Shown here one piece after another: positions 7,380-15,825 of a stretch of DNA of 39,090 bases (positions are counted from its first letter, which is position 1; every line of letters begins with the position of its first letter). The notes below the pieces were generated by a model. It worked only from the letters and a program-made list of their open reading frames with translations. It did not search any database and was not told where the DNA came from. The translations under genes were made by a program, and so were the position numbers. Source of the DNA: Bacteroidia bacterium (GTDB taxonomy: Bacteria; Bacteroidota; Bacteroidia; 2-12-FULL-35-15); NCBI GenBank assembly GCA_030654175.1, contig JAURXZ010000005.1:1-39090 (forward strand), given 5' to 3'.

Positions 7380-10244
7380 ATGCCCACAGATATAGTAAGT
7401 CAAAGTGATTACCTCGAAGTTATAGGTGCACGTGTACACAACCTTAAAAATATTGATGTTATTATTCCTCGTAACCAACTTGTGGTTATTACCGGATTAA
7501 GCGGAAGTGGTAAATCATCACTTGCCTTTGATACCATTTATGCAGAGGGCCAAAGACGTTATATTGAAAGCTTTTCTGCTTATGCCAGGCAATTTTTGGG
7601 TAATATGGAACGCCCGGATGTTGATAAAATTACAGGTTTGAGTCCGGTAATTTCTATTGAACAAAAAACGGTAAATAAAAATCCGCGTTCAACTGTTGGA
7701 ACAATCACAGAGATCTATGATTTTTTGCGTTTGCTTTTTGCCCGCGCATCCGAAGCGCATTCATATGTAACAGGTGAGAAAATGGTACGTTATTCTGACG
7801 ACCAGATATTAAATCTCATTTTTGAAAAATTCACCGGTAAGAAAATTTTAATGCTTGCACCTGTTGTTAAAGGCAGGAAAGGGCATTATCGTGAACTTTT
7901 TGAACAAATAAAAAAGTGGGGCTATTTACGTGTTCGGATAGATGGTGAGGTAAAGGAATTAACTAAACGTATTGAATTAGATCGTTATAAAGTTCATGAT
8001 ATAGAAATTGTAATTGACAGGTTAGAGGTAAATAATGAATCACGTCAGCGGATTTCTGAATCATTGCAATTAGCAATGAAACAGGGTAAAGGGATCATAA
8101 TGGTTCAGCCCTTCACAATGGGAAGCTTTGAAGAAGAATATGGCAAAGTTGAATTTTTTAGTCGTCATTTAATGTGCCCCACTTCAGGTATTTCTTACGA
8201 TGAGCCACAACCAAATTTATTTTCATTTAATTCGCCTTATGGTGCTTGTCCAAAATGCAATGGTTTAGGAGTTGTTTCAGAAATCGACATTAATAAAATT
8301 ATTCCTGATAAAAAATCATCTATTAGAAAGGGCGCAATTACTCCTATTGGTCCTTATAAAACCACATGGATCTTCAAGCAATTAGAGGCTATTGGCGATA
8401 AATATGGCTTTACTTTAGATACACCTTTGGAAGATATTTCGGATGAAGCCATCAATACTATCCTGTTTGGTTCTGATGAGATATTTAAAATAAAGCAATA
8501 TCCAGATAGTTCTGCAACCAGCTATAGTATTGCATTTGAAGGTATTGCTAATTTTATTGCTAAACAAAATGATGAGCAAAGCTCTCCTTCTACCGAAAAA
8601 TGGGTGCAGGGTTTTATGAATAAAGTGCCTTGTCCGAAGTGCAATGGAACCCGTCTGAAGAAAGAATCTTTACATTTTAAGGTCGATTCCAAAAACATTT
8701 CGGAGTTATCTGAAATGGGAATTATAGAACTGAATGGTTGGTTCAAGGATATTGAAAACCGTTTGAGCTCCAAGCAAAACATTATTGCCAAAGAAGTTCT
8801 GAAAGAAATTCGCACCCGCATTTTATTTTTACTTGATGTAGGTTTGGACTATCTTTCGCTTAACCGCAGTTCCAGAAGCCTTTCAGGTGGAGAAGCACAA
8901 CGGATCCGCCTGGCAACCCAAATTGGTTCACAATTGGTTGGTGTTTTATATATACTTGATGAACCCAGCATTGGCTTGCATCAGCGGGATAATATGCGTT
9001 TGATCAATGCCTTGAAAAACCTTAGAGATATTGGTAATTCGGTAATTGTGGTGGAGCACGATAAAGAAATGATTCTGGCTGCCGACCATGTTATTGACAT
9101 CGGGCCTCATGCCGGAATACATGGTGGACGGGTAATTGCTCAAGGAACTCCAACAGAGATATTGAAATTTAATACATTAACAGCTGAATACATTAATGGT
9201 ATCAAAGGAATTAAAATACCTGCGGAAAGAAGAAAGGGTAATGGTAAATCGTTAATTCTAAAGGGAGCTACAGGTAACAACTTAAAAAACATTTCTGTTG
9301 AATTTCCGTTGGGTAAATTAATTTGTGTAACAGGGGTTTCGGGAAGTGGTAAATCCACGTTGATCAATGAAACCCTTTATCCTATATTGAATAAACATTT
9401 TTATCGTAGCGAAAAAAAGCCTATGCCCCATAAATCCATCACCGGTTTAGAGCATATTGATAAGGTAATTGAGATAGATCAATCCCCGATTGGCCGCACT
9501 CCACGGAGTAATCCGGCCACCTATACTGCTGTTTTTGCTGATATCAGAAATTTATTCGCTGAAATTCCTGAATCAAAAATTCGTGGATATAAGCCGGGAC
9601 GTTTTTCGTTTAACGTAAAAGGCGGACGTTGCGAAACCTGTCAGGGGGCCGGATTACGAACCATTGAAATGAATTTCTTGCCTGATGTATATGTGAATTG
9701 CGAAACCTGCAATGGAAAACGTTATAATAAAGAAACATTAGAAATTCGTTATAAATCAAAATCGATCAGCGATGTGTTAAACATGACCATTGATGTAGCC
9801 GTTGATTTTTTTACAAGCATCCCTTCTATTATTCAAAAAATAAAAACATTGCAGGATGTTGGTTTGGGGTATATCACACTTGGGCAGCAAAGCACCACAT
9901 TATCGGGCGGTGAGGCACAACGGGTGAAATTAGCTACTGAATTATCAAAACGAAATACAGGAAATACATTTTATATTTTAGATGAACCCACAACTGGTTT
10001 GCATTTCGAAGACATTCGTATATTGCTGGAAGTATTAGATAAATTAGTAAATAGTGGAAATACGGTATTAGTGATCGAACACAATATGGACATTATAAAG
10101 GTGGCCGATCATATTATTGATATTGGCATTGAGGGCGGCAATGGTGGAGGTAATGTACTTTGTAAAGGTACACCCGAAGAAATTATTAAAAATAAAATAA
10201 GTTATACCGCAAAATATTTAAGAGAAGAGATGAGCTCAGCCTGA
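7380..10244 (+). CDS. uvrA: Excinuclease ABC subunit A
   Basis: UvrA is the damage-recognition ATPase of nucleotide excision repair, working as a dimer with UvrB in the cytoplasm. The 954 aa length fits. Two ABC ATPase modules are visible: Walker A GLSGSGKS near residue 39 and GVSGSGKS near 652, two signature motifs (L-S-G-G-E-A-Q-R), and Walker B/D-loops ([10 protein letters not shown] and [10 protein letters not shown]). The C-terminal zinc finger has two CxxC pairs (CETC and CETC). The first zinc finger is altered: C266-x-x-S269 replaces the first CxxC pair, while C290-x-x-C293 remains; I recall similar CPT-x-G changes in other Bacteroidota. A third CxxC (CPKC) occurs in the middle insert. 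It appears to be a single-gene unit. Confidence 0.98.
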   Translation: MPTDIVSQSDYLEVIGARVHNLKNIDVIIPRNQLVVITGLSGSGKSSLAFDTIYAEGQRRYIESFSAYARQFLGNMERPDVDKITGLSPVISIEQKTVNKNPRSTVGTITEIYDFLRLLFARASEAHSYVTGEKMVRYSDDQILNLIFEKFTGKKILMLAPVVKGRKGHYRELFEQIKKWGYLRVRIDGEVKELTKRIELDRYKVHDIEIVIDRLEVNNESRQRISESLQLAMKQGKGIIMVQPFTMGSFEEEYGKVEFFSRHLMCPTSGISYDEPQPNLFSFNSPYGACPKCNGLGVVSEIDINKIIPDKKSSIRKGAITPIGPYKTTWIFKQLEAIGDKYGFTLDTPLEDISDEAINTILFGSDEIFKIKQYPDSSATSYSIAFEGIANFIAKQNDEQSSPSTEKWVQGFMNKVPCPKCNGTRLKKESLHFKVDSKNISELSEMGIIELNGWFKDIENRLSSKQNIIAKEVLKEIRTRILFLLDVGLDYLSLNRSSRSLSGGEAQRIRLATQIGSQLVGVLYILDEPSIGLHQRDNMRLINALKNLRDIGNSVIVVEHDKEMILAADHVIDIGPHAGIHGGRVIAQGTPTEILKFNTLTAEYINGIKGIKIPAERRKGNGKSLILKGATGNNLKNISVEFPLGKLICVTGVSGSGKSTLINETLYPILNKHFYRSEKKPMPHKSITGLEHIDKVIEIDQSPIGRTPRSNPATYTAVFADIRNLFAEIPESKIRGYKPGRFSFNVKGGRCETCQGAGLRTIEMNFLPDVYVNCETCNGKRYNKETLEIRYKSKSISDVLNMTIDVAVDFFTSIPSIIQKIKTLQDVGLGYITLGQQSTTLSGGEAQRVKLATELSKRNTGNTFYILDEPTTGLHFEDIRILLEVLDKLVNSGNTVLVIEHNMDIIKVADHIIDIGIEGGNGGGNVLCKGTPEEIIKNKISYTAKYLREEMSSA

Positions 10245-10296
10245 CGGCCTCCTTTCATTGGGATAAACTCTGGCGATAAGATGTGGATTGAATTAT

Positions 10297-10304
10297 TATA
10301 TTTG
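10297..10304 (+). promoter_or_regulatory. Predicted -7 box for the LOG-family gene
   Basis: TATATTTG matches TAnnTTTG. It lies 97 bases before the start codon. The leader ends in a locally GC-rich stretch (about 10374-10400) of unknown role. Confidence 0.45.
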
Positions 10305-10401
10305 TAAAATAGATTATATAGCAAACTGGAATTTAATATTTAATAACCAATAATTTCGCTTCTTTTCCTATCCTTCGGGACGGCCGGGAAGCGCTCCTAC
10401 T

Positions 10402-11115
10402 ATGACAAATCAAGACGAAGATAAAATACGTAAAGCATTTGCCTCCAAAGATTGGAACGATATAAAAGCTGCTGATTCCTGGCAAATTTTTAAGATCATG
10501 AGTGAGTTTGTTGAAGGATTTGAAAAAATGAGCCGCATCGGACCTTGTGTTTCTATTTTTGGTTCGGCACGTACTAAACCTGAAAATCCATACTTTAAAC
10601 TTGCAGAAGAGATCGCTTTTAAACTTACACGTGAAGGTTATGGTGTAATTACCGGTGGTGGACCTGGTATTATGGTAGCGGCTAATAAAGGCGCGAAAGC
10701 GGGTGGTGGAAGATCCGTTGGATTAAATATTGTTTTACCTTTTGAACAAAGCTCCAATCCATTTGTTGACAATGATAAAAATATAAACTTCGATTATTTC
10801 TTTGTTCGGAAAACTATTTTCTTAAAGTATTCACAAGGATTTATAGCCATGCCGGGAGGCTTTGGAACATTGGATGAATTATTCGAATCGATTACACTTA
10901 TACAAACCAATAAAGTGGCTCATTTTCCAATTGTATTAGTTGGAAAAAGATATTGGGAGGGATTGATGAATTGGGTAAAAGAGACCATGCTGCTTGAAGA
11001 ACATAATATCAATGAAAAAGACTTAGACCTTTTTAAAATAGTAGATACTGCAGATGATGCAGTTGCAATTATCAATGAATTTTACTCTAAGTATTTATTG
11101 AAACCCAATTTTTAG
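10402..11115 (+). CDS. LOG-family nucleotide hydrolase (TIGR00730)
   Basis: This family, once labelled lysine decarboxylase, includes cytokinin riboside 5'-monophosphate phosphoribohydrolases and bacterial purine/pyrimidine nucleotide 5'-monophosphate nucleosidases such as PpnN. The product is 237 aa with a Rossmann-like fold. Key motifs are I-T-G-G-G-P-G-I-M at 83-91 and the signature P-G-G-F-G-T-L-D-E at 151-159, whose Gly/Thr/Glu residues form the active site; F-V-R-K at 134-137 is also conserved. The N-terminal 45 residues are an extension also seen in Bacteroidota members. A housekeeping nucleotide-salvage role is more likely than hormone synthesis. A large palindrome lies just downstream. 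Confidence 0.88.
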   Translation: MTNQDEDKIRKAFASKDWNDIKAADSWQIFKIMSEFVEGFEKMSRIGPCVSIFGSARTKPENPYFKLAEEIAFKLTREGYGVITGGGPGIMVAANKGAKAGGGRSVGLNIVLPFEQSSNPFVDNDKNINFDYFFVRKTIFLKYSQGFIAMPGGFGTLDELFESITLIQTNKVAHFPIVLVGKRYWEGLMNWVKETMLLEEHNINEKDLDLFKIVDTADDAVAIINEFYSKYLLKPNF

Positions 11116-11153
11116 AACCAATAAAATCCATCCCTTTCAAAAGAGGGTGAATT

Positions 11154-11220
11154 GACACGAATTACGCAAATTTACGCGAATGAAAACAGTTTTTTTGTGC
11201 AAATTTGGATAATTCGTGTC
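11154..11220. repeat. Long palindromic intergenic repeat
   Basis: GACACGAATTA (11154-11164) pairs with TAATTCGTGTC (11210-11220). After a two-base internal loop, CAAATTT (11167-11173) pairs with AAATTTG (11201-11207). The loop is 27 bases. The 18 paired bases make this one of the strongest structures in the window. The words GACACGAATTACGC and TTTACGCGAA resemble intergenic repeats I recall from other Bacteroidota, from memory only. It may end the LOG transcript or be a non-autonomous repeat unit. Confidence 0.7.
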
Positions 11221-11255
11221 TGATTTTTACCCTTGTTTTTGAGATGATAAAAAAA

Positions 11256-11272
11256 ATCACTAATTTAGTGAT
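11256..11272. promoter_or_regulatory. Perfect palindrome upstream of the barrel cluster
   Basis: ATCACTAATTTAGTGAT reads as an 8-bp inverted repeat around a central T, 36 bases before the first barrel paralogue. Size and position would suit an operator, or a hairpin in the leader. A weak -7-like TACCCTTG precedes it at 11228-11235. Confidence 0.4.
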
Positions 11273-11307
11273 GAAAAATGGGTAAGTCACTGTTAAATTA
11301 AAACGAT

Positions 11308-12612
11308 ATGATGAAGAAAATTTTACTAACCGTTGTTTTATTACTGGCTGTTGTTGGAATATCCAATTCACAAAATGAAAAAAGCAAAAAGCCTAAACAG
11401 CTTCCTTCGTTGGCTCTTGGATTAGGCGTTCTTTCGTTTGATGGAGATATTGGAAATGGGGTAAATTTAACTTCCTTAAGCAGAATAAGAGGAGGATACA
11501 GTTTAACTCTTGATCAACGTATTGGCAAAGCTTTTGGTGTATCAATTAATGGTATATACGGAAAATTGGCCGATAGCGAGATGGGGGCAAAGCGGAATTT
11601 GAATTTTGAATCAAAGGTAATTCAAGCTGATTTGAACTTTGTTATTCATCTTGATAACGATTTTATTCTTAAGCGTACTAGCATTTTTGCACCCTATTTG
11701 TATGCCGGTTTTGGGTATATGAAATTTGATTCTTATGGAGATTTAACTGATAAAAACGGAATAAAATATAATTATTGGACAGATGGAACTATCCGTGATT
11801 TAAAAGACAGCACAAATGGGGCGAAAATTATTCAACGCGATTATACCTATGAAACAAAATTAAATGACAGTGCTAAATATGCTAATAGCACTTTTGCTAT
11901 ACCTGTTGGACTTGGAGTTAACCTGAAGATCGTTGATAATCTTTTTATTAATCTGGGGGCTACCTATTATATGACCATGTCTGACTGGATCGATAATTTA
12001 AAAATAGGAAAGAACGACAGCTATATCTTTGTCAATTTTGCCATTCAGTATAATTTCGGTAAACCTTATGATGACAGTAACCCTGTTTATAGCACCGTTG
12101 ATTTTTCTTCTATAGATAATTTAGATACAGATGAAGATGGTGTTAAGGATGGCGAAGATGTTTGCCCGGGAACTCCTAAAACTGCAAAAGTAACTCCAAA
12201 TGGTTGCCCCGAAGATAGCGATCAGGATGGCGTTTCTGATTATCTGGATAAAGAACCTCTTACAAAAATGGGTGCATTTGTTGATGAAAGTGGTGTAACA
12301 ATTACTGAAAAGATGATCGCTGACCGCCAAACGCAATTTAATGCACAAGCAACTGAGCGTAGCAACTTGTTTAATGAAAATCCTAGTTTAAAATATTTAA
12401 AAGAAGTTGAAGCCAAATCAAAAAGTGCACGTAAAAGTAACCCTAAAGGTAGCAGTAGCATTCCTTTCGCTATAAAATTTGCAGACTTGAACAATGACGG
12501 TTATATTTCAACTGATGAAATAGCCAAAGCCATTGATTCTTTTTTTGAAGGAGATTCGGAATTTACAGTTGAGAAATTAAATGATTTAATTGATTTTTTC
12601 TTTGAACAATAA
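11308..12612 (+). CDS. Outer-membrane beta-barrel protein with TSP3 repeats and C-terminal EF-hand, copy 1
   Basis: The 434 aa product has a Sec signal peptide (M-M-K-K, hydrophobic core, G-I-S-N-S-Q). Residues about 33-250 form a beta-barrel-like domain ending Q-Y-N-F-G. TSP3-type calcium-binding repeats follow at about 272-315 (D-T-D-E-D-G-V-K-D, Cys286, Cys300, D-S-D-Q-D-G-V-S-D). A charged linker leads to a canonical EF-hand loop at 393-404: D393, N395, D397, G398, I400, E404. The last residues are helical and aromatic (L-I-D-F-F-F-E-Q). It is probably an outer-membrane protein whose tail domains bind calcium. TSP3 also occurs as the linker of OmpA-type porins, but no OmpA domain is present. 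First of three tandem paralogues; a second ATG lies at 11311. Confidence 0.85.
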   Translation: MMKKILLTVVLLLAVVGISNSQNEKSKKPKQLPSLALGLGVLSFDGDIGNGVNLTSLSRIRGGYSLTLDQRIGKAFGVSINGIYGKLADSEMGAKRNLNFESKVIQADLNFVIHLDNDFILKRTSIFAPYLYAGFGYMKFDSYGDLTDKNGIKYNYWTDGTIRDLKDSTNGAKIIQRDYTYETKLNDSAKYANSTFAIPVGLGVNLKIVDNLFINLGATYYMTMSDWIDNLKIGKNDSYIFVNFAIQYNFGKPYDDSNPVYSTVDFSSIDNLDTDEDGVKDGEDVCPGTPKTAKVTPNGCPEDSDQDGVSDYLDKEPLTKMGAFVDESGVTITEKMIADRQTQFNAQATERSNLFNENPSLKYLKEVEAKSKSARKSNPKGSSSIPFAIKFADLNNDGYISTDEIAKAIDSFFEGDSEFTVEKLNDLIDFFFEQ

Positions 12613-12680
12613 AAACAACTAATTTTTTCAATATAATTTATTTACATAAAAAGTCCATTCTGCTTTTCAGCTCTATGAAT

Positions 12681-12735
12681 TGTAAAATGGCTTTTAATCG
12701 CCATTACACAGTATAGTTTACATTTTATATACTGT
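12681..12735. repeat. Two adjacent hairpins between barrel copies 1 and 2
   Basis: AATGGC (12686-12691) pairs with GCCATT (12700-12705), extended by TGT/ACA with a small bulge. Directly after it, ACAGTATA (12708-12715) pairs with TATACTGT (12728-12735). Neither is followed by a strong T-run. They may be processing or attenuation structures separating the two paralogues. Confidence 0.45.
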
Positions 12736-12853
12736 TACGCAATACTTAATATTTTAGAAAAAAAATCGAAATAGTCTGTTTTATCAGTAAATTGAAGTTC
12801 TTTTTTTGAGAGTTTACGATTTTAAAAGTCAGCTGTCATTAATTTAAAACAAT

Positions 12854-14140
12854 ATGATAAAAAAAATTTCATCAACCATAGTTTTATTGATGGTTATTGT
12901 TGGAATAATAAGTTCACAAAACAATAACTTAAAACCAAAACTGCTTCCTTCCGTTGCTATTGGAATGGGTGTGCTTTCGTTTGACGGAGATATTGGAGCC
13001 GGTTTAAATTTAACCTCATTGAGCAGAGTTAGAGGAGGATATACTTTAGGTGCCGAACAACGTATTGGTAAAATTATTGGTATAGCCTTTAACGGCCTTT
13101 ATGGGAAATTAGCAGACGGAGAGAGAGGGGCAAGCCGGAATTTAAATTTTGAATCTAAAATTCTTCAAGCTGATTTAAATCTTGTGCTGCATCTTGATAA
13201 TGATCTGGTATTAAAACGCAACAGTACATTTTCACCTTATTTATTTGCGGGATTTGGTTTTTTAAAATTTAATTCTTTTGGAGATCTAAAAAATAAAGAC
13301 GGAATTGCATATAATTATTGGGAAGATGGTTCCATACGCAGTGACAGTGCCACAGGATCAAAAGTTCTTAGACGAGACTATACCTATGAAACAAAATTAA
13401 ATGATGGCAAATATAGTAACAGCGCATTTTCAATACCTGTAGGACTAGGAGTGAACATAAAGATCATTGATAAGTTTTCAATTAATCTTGCTGCCACTTA
13501 TTATTTTACTACTACTGATTGGATCGATAATTTTAAAAATGAGAAAAACGATAGGTTTGTTTTTGCCAACATTGCAATCAGATACAACCTTGGTAGTAAT
13601 TCTTTTGATGATAGTGATCCTGTTTATCAAACTGTTGATTTTGTATCTCTTGATAGTTTAGATTCGGATGGAGATAAAGTAGCCGATGCAATTGATCTTT
13701 GTCCCGGAACACCTAAAGATGCGAATGTAACCGCTGATGGTTGTCCTGAAGATAGTGATTCGGATGGCGTTCCTGATTATATGGATAAGGAAGTACTTAC
13801 TATTGTTGGAAGATATGTGGATGAAAATGGAGAAACGATCACCGAAAAAATGTTTGATGACCGCAACAGACGATTTAATTCAATGGCCACTGAACGTAGT
13901 CAATTGTTTAATGAAAATCCAAGTTTTAAATATTTATTAAAGCTGGAGGCTAAATCAAGAAGCGTTCGAAAAAATAGTAAAGATTCAGCAGTGCTCCCGA
14001 TAGCAATGTTGCCTTACGATTTAGATGATGACGATTATCTTTCTGCTGATGAATTAGTAAAAGCGATAGATTCATTTTTTGACGGTGATTCTGGTGTCGA
14101 AAATTTAAATAGCGTAATTGATTATTTCTTTGAACAGTAA
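12854..14140 (+). CDS. Outer-membrane beta-barrel protein with TSP3 repeats and EF-hand-like C-terminus, copy 2
   Basis: The 428 aa product is collinear with its neighbours: signal peptide ending I-I-S-S-Q, barrel domain about 32-247 with shared phrases such as V-L-S-F-D-G-D-I-G and R-D-Y-T-Y-E-T-K-L-N-D, and TSP3 repeats about 268-312 with two Cys (283, 297). The EF-hand-like loop at 389-400 keeps acidic residues at positions 1, 3, 5 and 12, but position 6 is Asp instead of Gly. It is the most diverged of the three: several short deletions and many substitutions, including the loss of the I-K-Y-N-Y-W-T-D-G form. The spacer upstream has two hairpins and no clear -7 box, so it may be read through from copy 1. 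Confidence 0.84.
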   Translation: MIKKISSTIVLLMVIVGIISSQNNNLKPKLLPSVAIGMGVLSFDGDIGAGLNLTSLSRVRGGYTLGAEQRIGKIIGIAFNGLYGKLADGERGASRNLNFESKILQADLNLVLHLDNDLVLKRNSTFSPYLFAGFGFLKFNSFGDLKNKDGIAYNYWEDGSIRSDSATGSKVLRRDYTYETKLNDGKYSNSAFSIPVGLGVNIKIIDKFSINLAATYYFTTTDWIDNFKNEKNDRFVFANIAIRYNLGSNSFDDSDPVYQTVDFVSLDSLDSDGDKVADAIDLCPGTPKDANVTADGCPEDSDSDGVPDYMDKEVLTIVGRYVDENGETITEKMFDDRNRRFNSMATERSQLFNENPSFKYLLKLEAKSRSVRKNSKDSAVLPIAMLPYDLDDDDYLSADELVKAIDSFFDGDSGVENLNSVIDYFFEQ

Positions 14141-14280
14141 AAAAATAAATAGATTTTAATATTTTAAGTTTAAATCTGATTATTTAACACTCTCATTTTT
14201 AATATTACAAATTTTATTTTTAATGAAATAACACTTGTTCACAATTCTCCTTTCTTAAAACTTATATTTTTTCACATCTT

Positions 14281-14338
14281 AAAACACCCGATTTTAATAG
14301 CCTACAAGGTTATTCAAACATCAGGTGTTTTTTTTTTC
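14281..14338 (+). terminator. Rho-independent terminator after barrel copy 2
   Basis: AAAACACC (14281-14288) pairs with GGTGTTTT, and a GAT/ATC extension follows past one mismatch. Inside lies a second stem, AATAGCC with GGTTATT. A run of about ten T follows. It separates copy 2 from copy 3. The rest of this 357-base gap is AT-rich and has only a promoter box. Confidence 0.8.
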
Positions 14339-14418
14339 TTTTCTCGGATAAACGGTTATTAACAAAACCCTGTTTACAATTACAAATCCAACACCTTAAA
14401 AACAGAAATCAAATAGAA

Positions 14419-14426
14419 TAGTTTTG
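14419..14426 (+). promoter_or_regulatory. Predicted -7 box for barrel copy 3
   Basis: TAGTTTTG fits TAnnTTTG, 71 bases before the start codon and just after the terminator. This suggests copy 3 starts its own transcript, probably extending into the SPOR gene at 15826. Confidence 0.45.
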
Positions 14427-14497
14427 CTCAAGATATTTTAATTGCGCTATATATAATTTTTTTTGAAAAAAAAGTAGCTACTGTTAATTTAAAGAAA

Positions 14498-15790
14498 ATG
14501 ATAAAAAAAAATTCACTTACTATAGTTTTGTTATTGACCATAGTAGGACTAATTAATTCACAAAACGAAAAAGGGAAAAAAGCAAAACAGCTTCCTTCAA
14601 TTGCAATTGGAGCTGGTGTGCTTTCGTTTGACGGAGATATTGGAAATGGTGTGAATTTATCTTCATTAAGCAGAATAAGAGGTGGATATAATTTAACCGT
14701 TGAGCAGCGTATCGGCAAAGTGGTTGGAGTCTCATTTAATGGCATCTACGGGAAATTAGCGGATAGCGAAAGCAGTTTAAAGCGCAACATAAATTTTGAA
14801 GCAAAAATAATTCAGGCCGATTTAAACCTTGTTCTGCATCTTGACAATGATTTTATTTTTAAACGCTCCAGCGTTTTTGCTCCTTACTTATTTGTTGGGT
14901 TTGGGTATATGAAATTTGATTCTTATAGCGATTTAACAGATAAGAACGGCATAAAATATAATTACTGGACAGATGGAACAATCCGTGATTTAAAAGACAG
15001 CACCATTGGGGCAAAAATTATTCAACGCGATTATACTTACGAATCAAAATTAAATGACAGCGCTAAATATGCTAATAGCACATTTGCATTGCCTATTGGT
15101 CTTGGAGTAAATCTGAAGGTTGTCGATAATCTATACATAAACCTGGGTGCTACCTATTATATGACGATGTCGGATTGGATCGATAATTTTAAAAGTGGGA
15201 AGAATGATAGTTACATTTTTGCCAATGTAGCAGTTCAATACAATTTTGGTAAACCTTATGATGATAGCAATCCTGTTTATGAAACCGTAGATTTTTCATC
15301 ACTCGACAATTTAGATTCAGACGAAGACGGGGTGAAGGATGGTAATGATGTTTGCCCGGGAACTCCTAAAGGTGCAAAAATAACACCGAATGGTTGCCCT
15401 GAAGATAGCGATGAGGACGGTGTTTCAGATTACATGGATAAAGAACCGCTTACTAAGAAAGGTGCATTTGTTGATGAAAGCGGTGTTACAATTACTGAAA
15501 AAATGATCGCAGAGCGTCAAACAGTTTATAGTGCATTGGCTACTGAACGCAGTAATCTGTTCAATGAAAATCCAAGTTTAAAATATTTAAAAGAGGTAGA
15601 AGCTAAATCGAAAAAAGGTGCACGTAAAAGCGGGACTATTCCTTTGGCTTTAAAAGTGGCAGACGCTAATAATGACAATTTTATTTCAACAGACGAGATT
15701 TCAAAAGCGATTGATAGCTTTTTTGAAGGAGATTCAGATTTTACAGTCGAAAAATTGAATGACTTAATTGATTTCTTCTTTGACCAATAA
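14498..15790 (+). CDS. Outer-membrane beta-barrel protein with TSP3 repeats and EF-hand-like C-terminus, copy 3
   Basis: The 430 aa product has the same plan: signal peptide ending L-I-N-S-Q, barrel about 33-250, TSP3 about 272-315 (Cys286, Cys300) and a degenerate EF-hand loop at 389-400. In that loop D389, N391, D393 and E400 are kept but Asn replaces the Gly at position 6. It aligns to copy 1 without gaps over about the first 370 residues and is much closer to copy 1 than to the intervening copy 2. Long shared runs, such as Y-N-Y-W-T-D-G-T-I-R-D-L-K-D-S-T, are nearly identical at the DNA level too. The SPOR gene starts 35 bases after its stop, so the two are probably co-transcribed. Confidence 0.85.
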   Translation: MIKKNSLTIVLLLTIVGLINSQNEKGKKAKQLPSIAIGAGVLSFDGDIGNGVNLSSLSRIRGGYNLTVEQRIGKVVGVSFNGIYGKLADSESSLKRNINFEAKIIQADLNLVLHLDNDFIFKRSSVFAPYLFVGFGYMKFDSYSDLTDKNGIKYNYWTDGTIRDLKDSTIGAKIIQRDYTYESKLNDSAKYANSTFALPIGLGVNLKVVDNLYINLGATYYMTMSDWIDNFKSGKNDSYIFANVAVQYNFGKPYDDSNPVYETVDFSSLDNLDSDEDGVKDGNDVCPGTPKGAKITPNGCPEDSDEDGVSDYMDKEPLTKKGAFVDESGVTITEKMIAERQTVYSALATERSNLFNENPSLKYLKEVEAKSKKGARKSGTIPLALKVADANNDNFISTDEISKAIDSFFEGDSDFTVEKLNDLIDFFFDQ

Positions 15791-15825
15791 AACAAACTAA
15801 TAAATAAAATTTAATATTTGAATCT

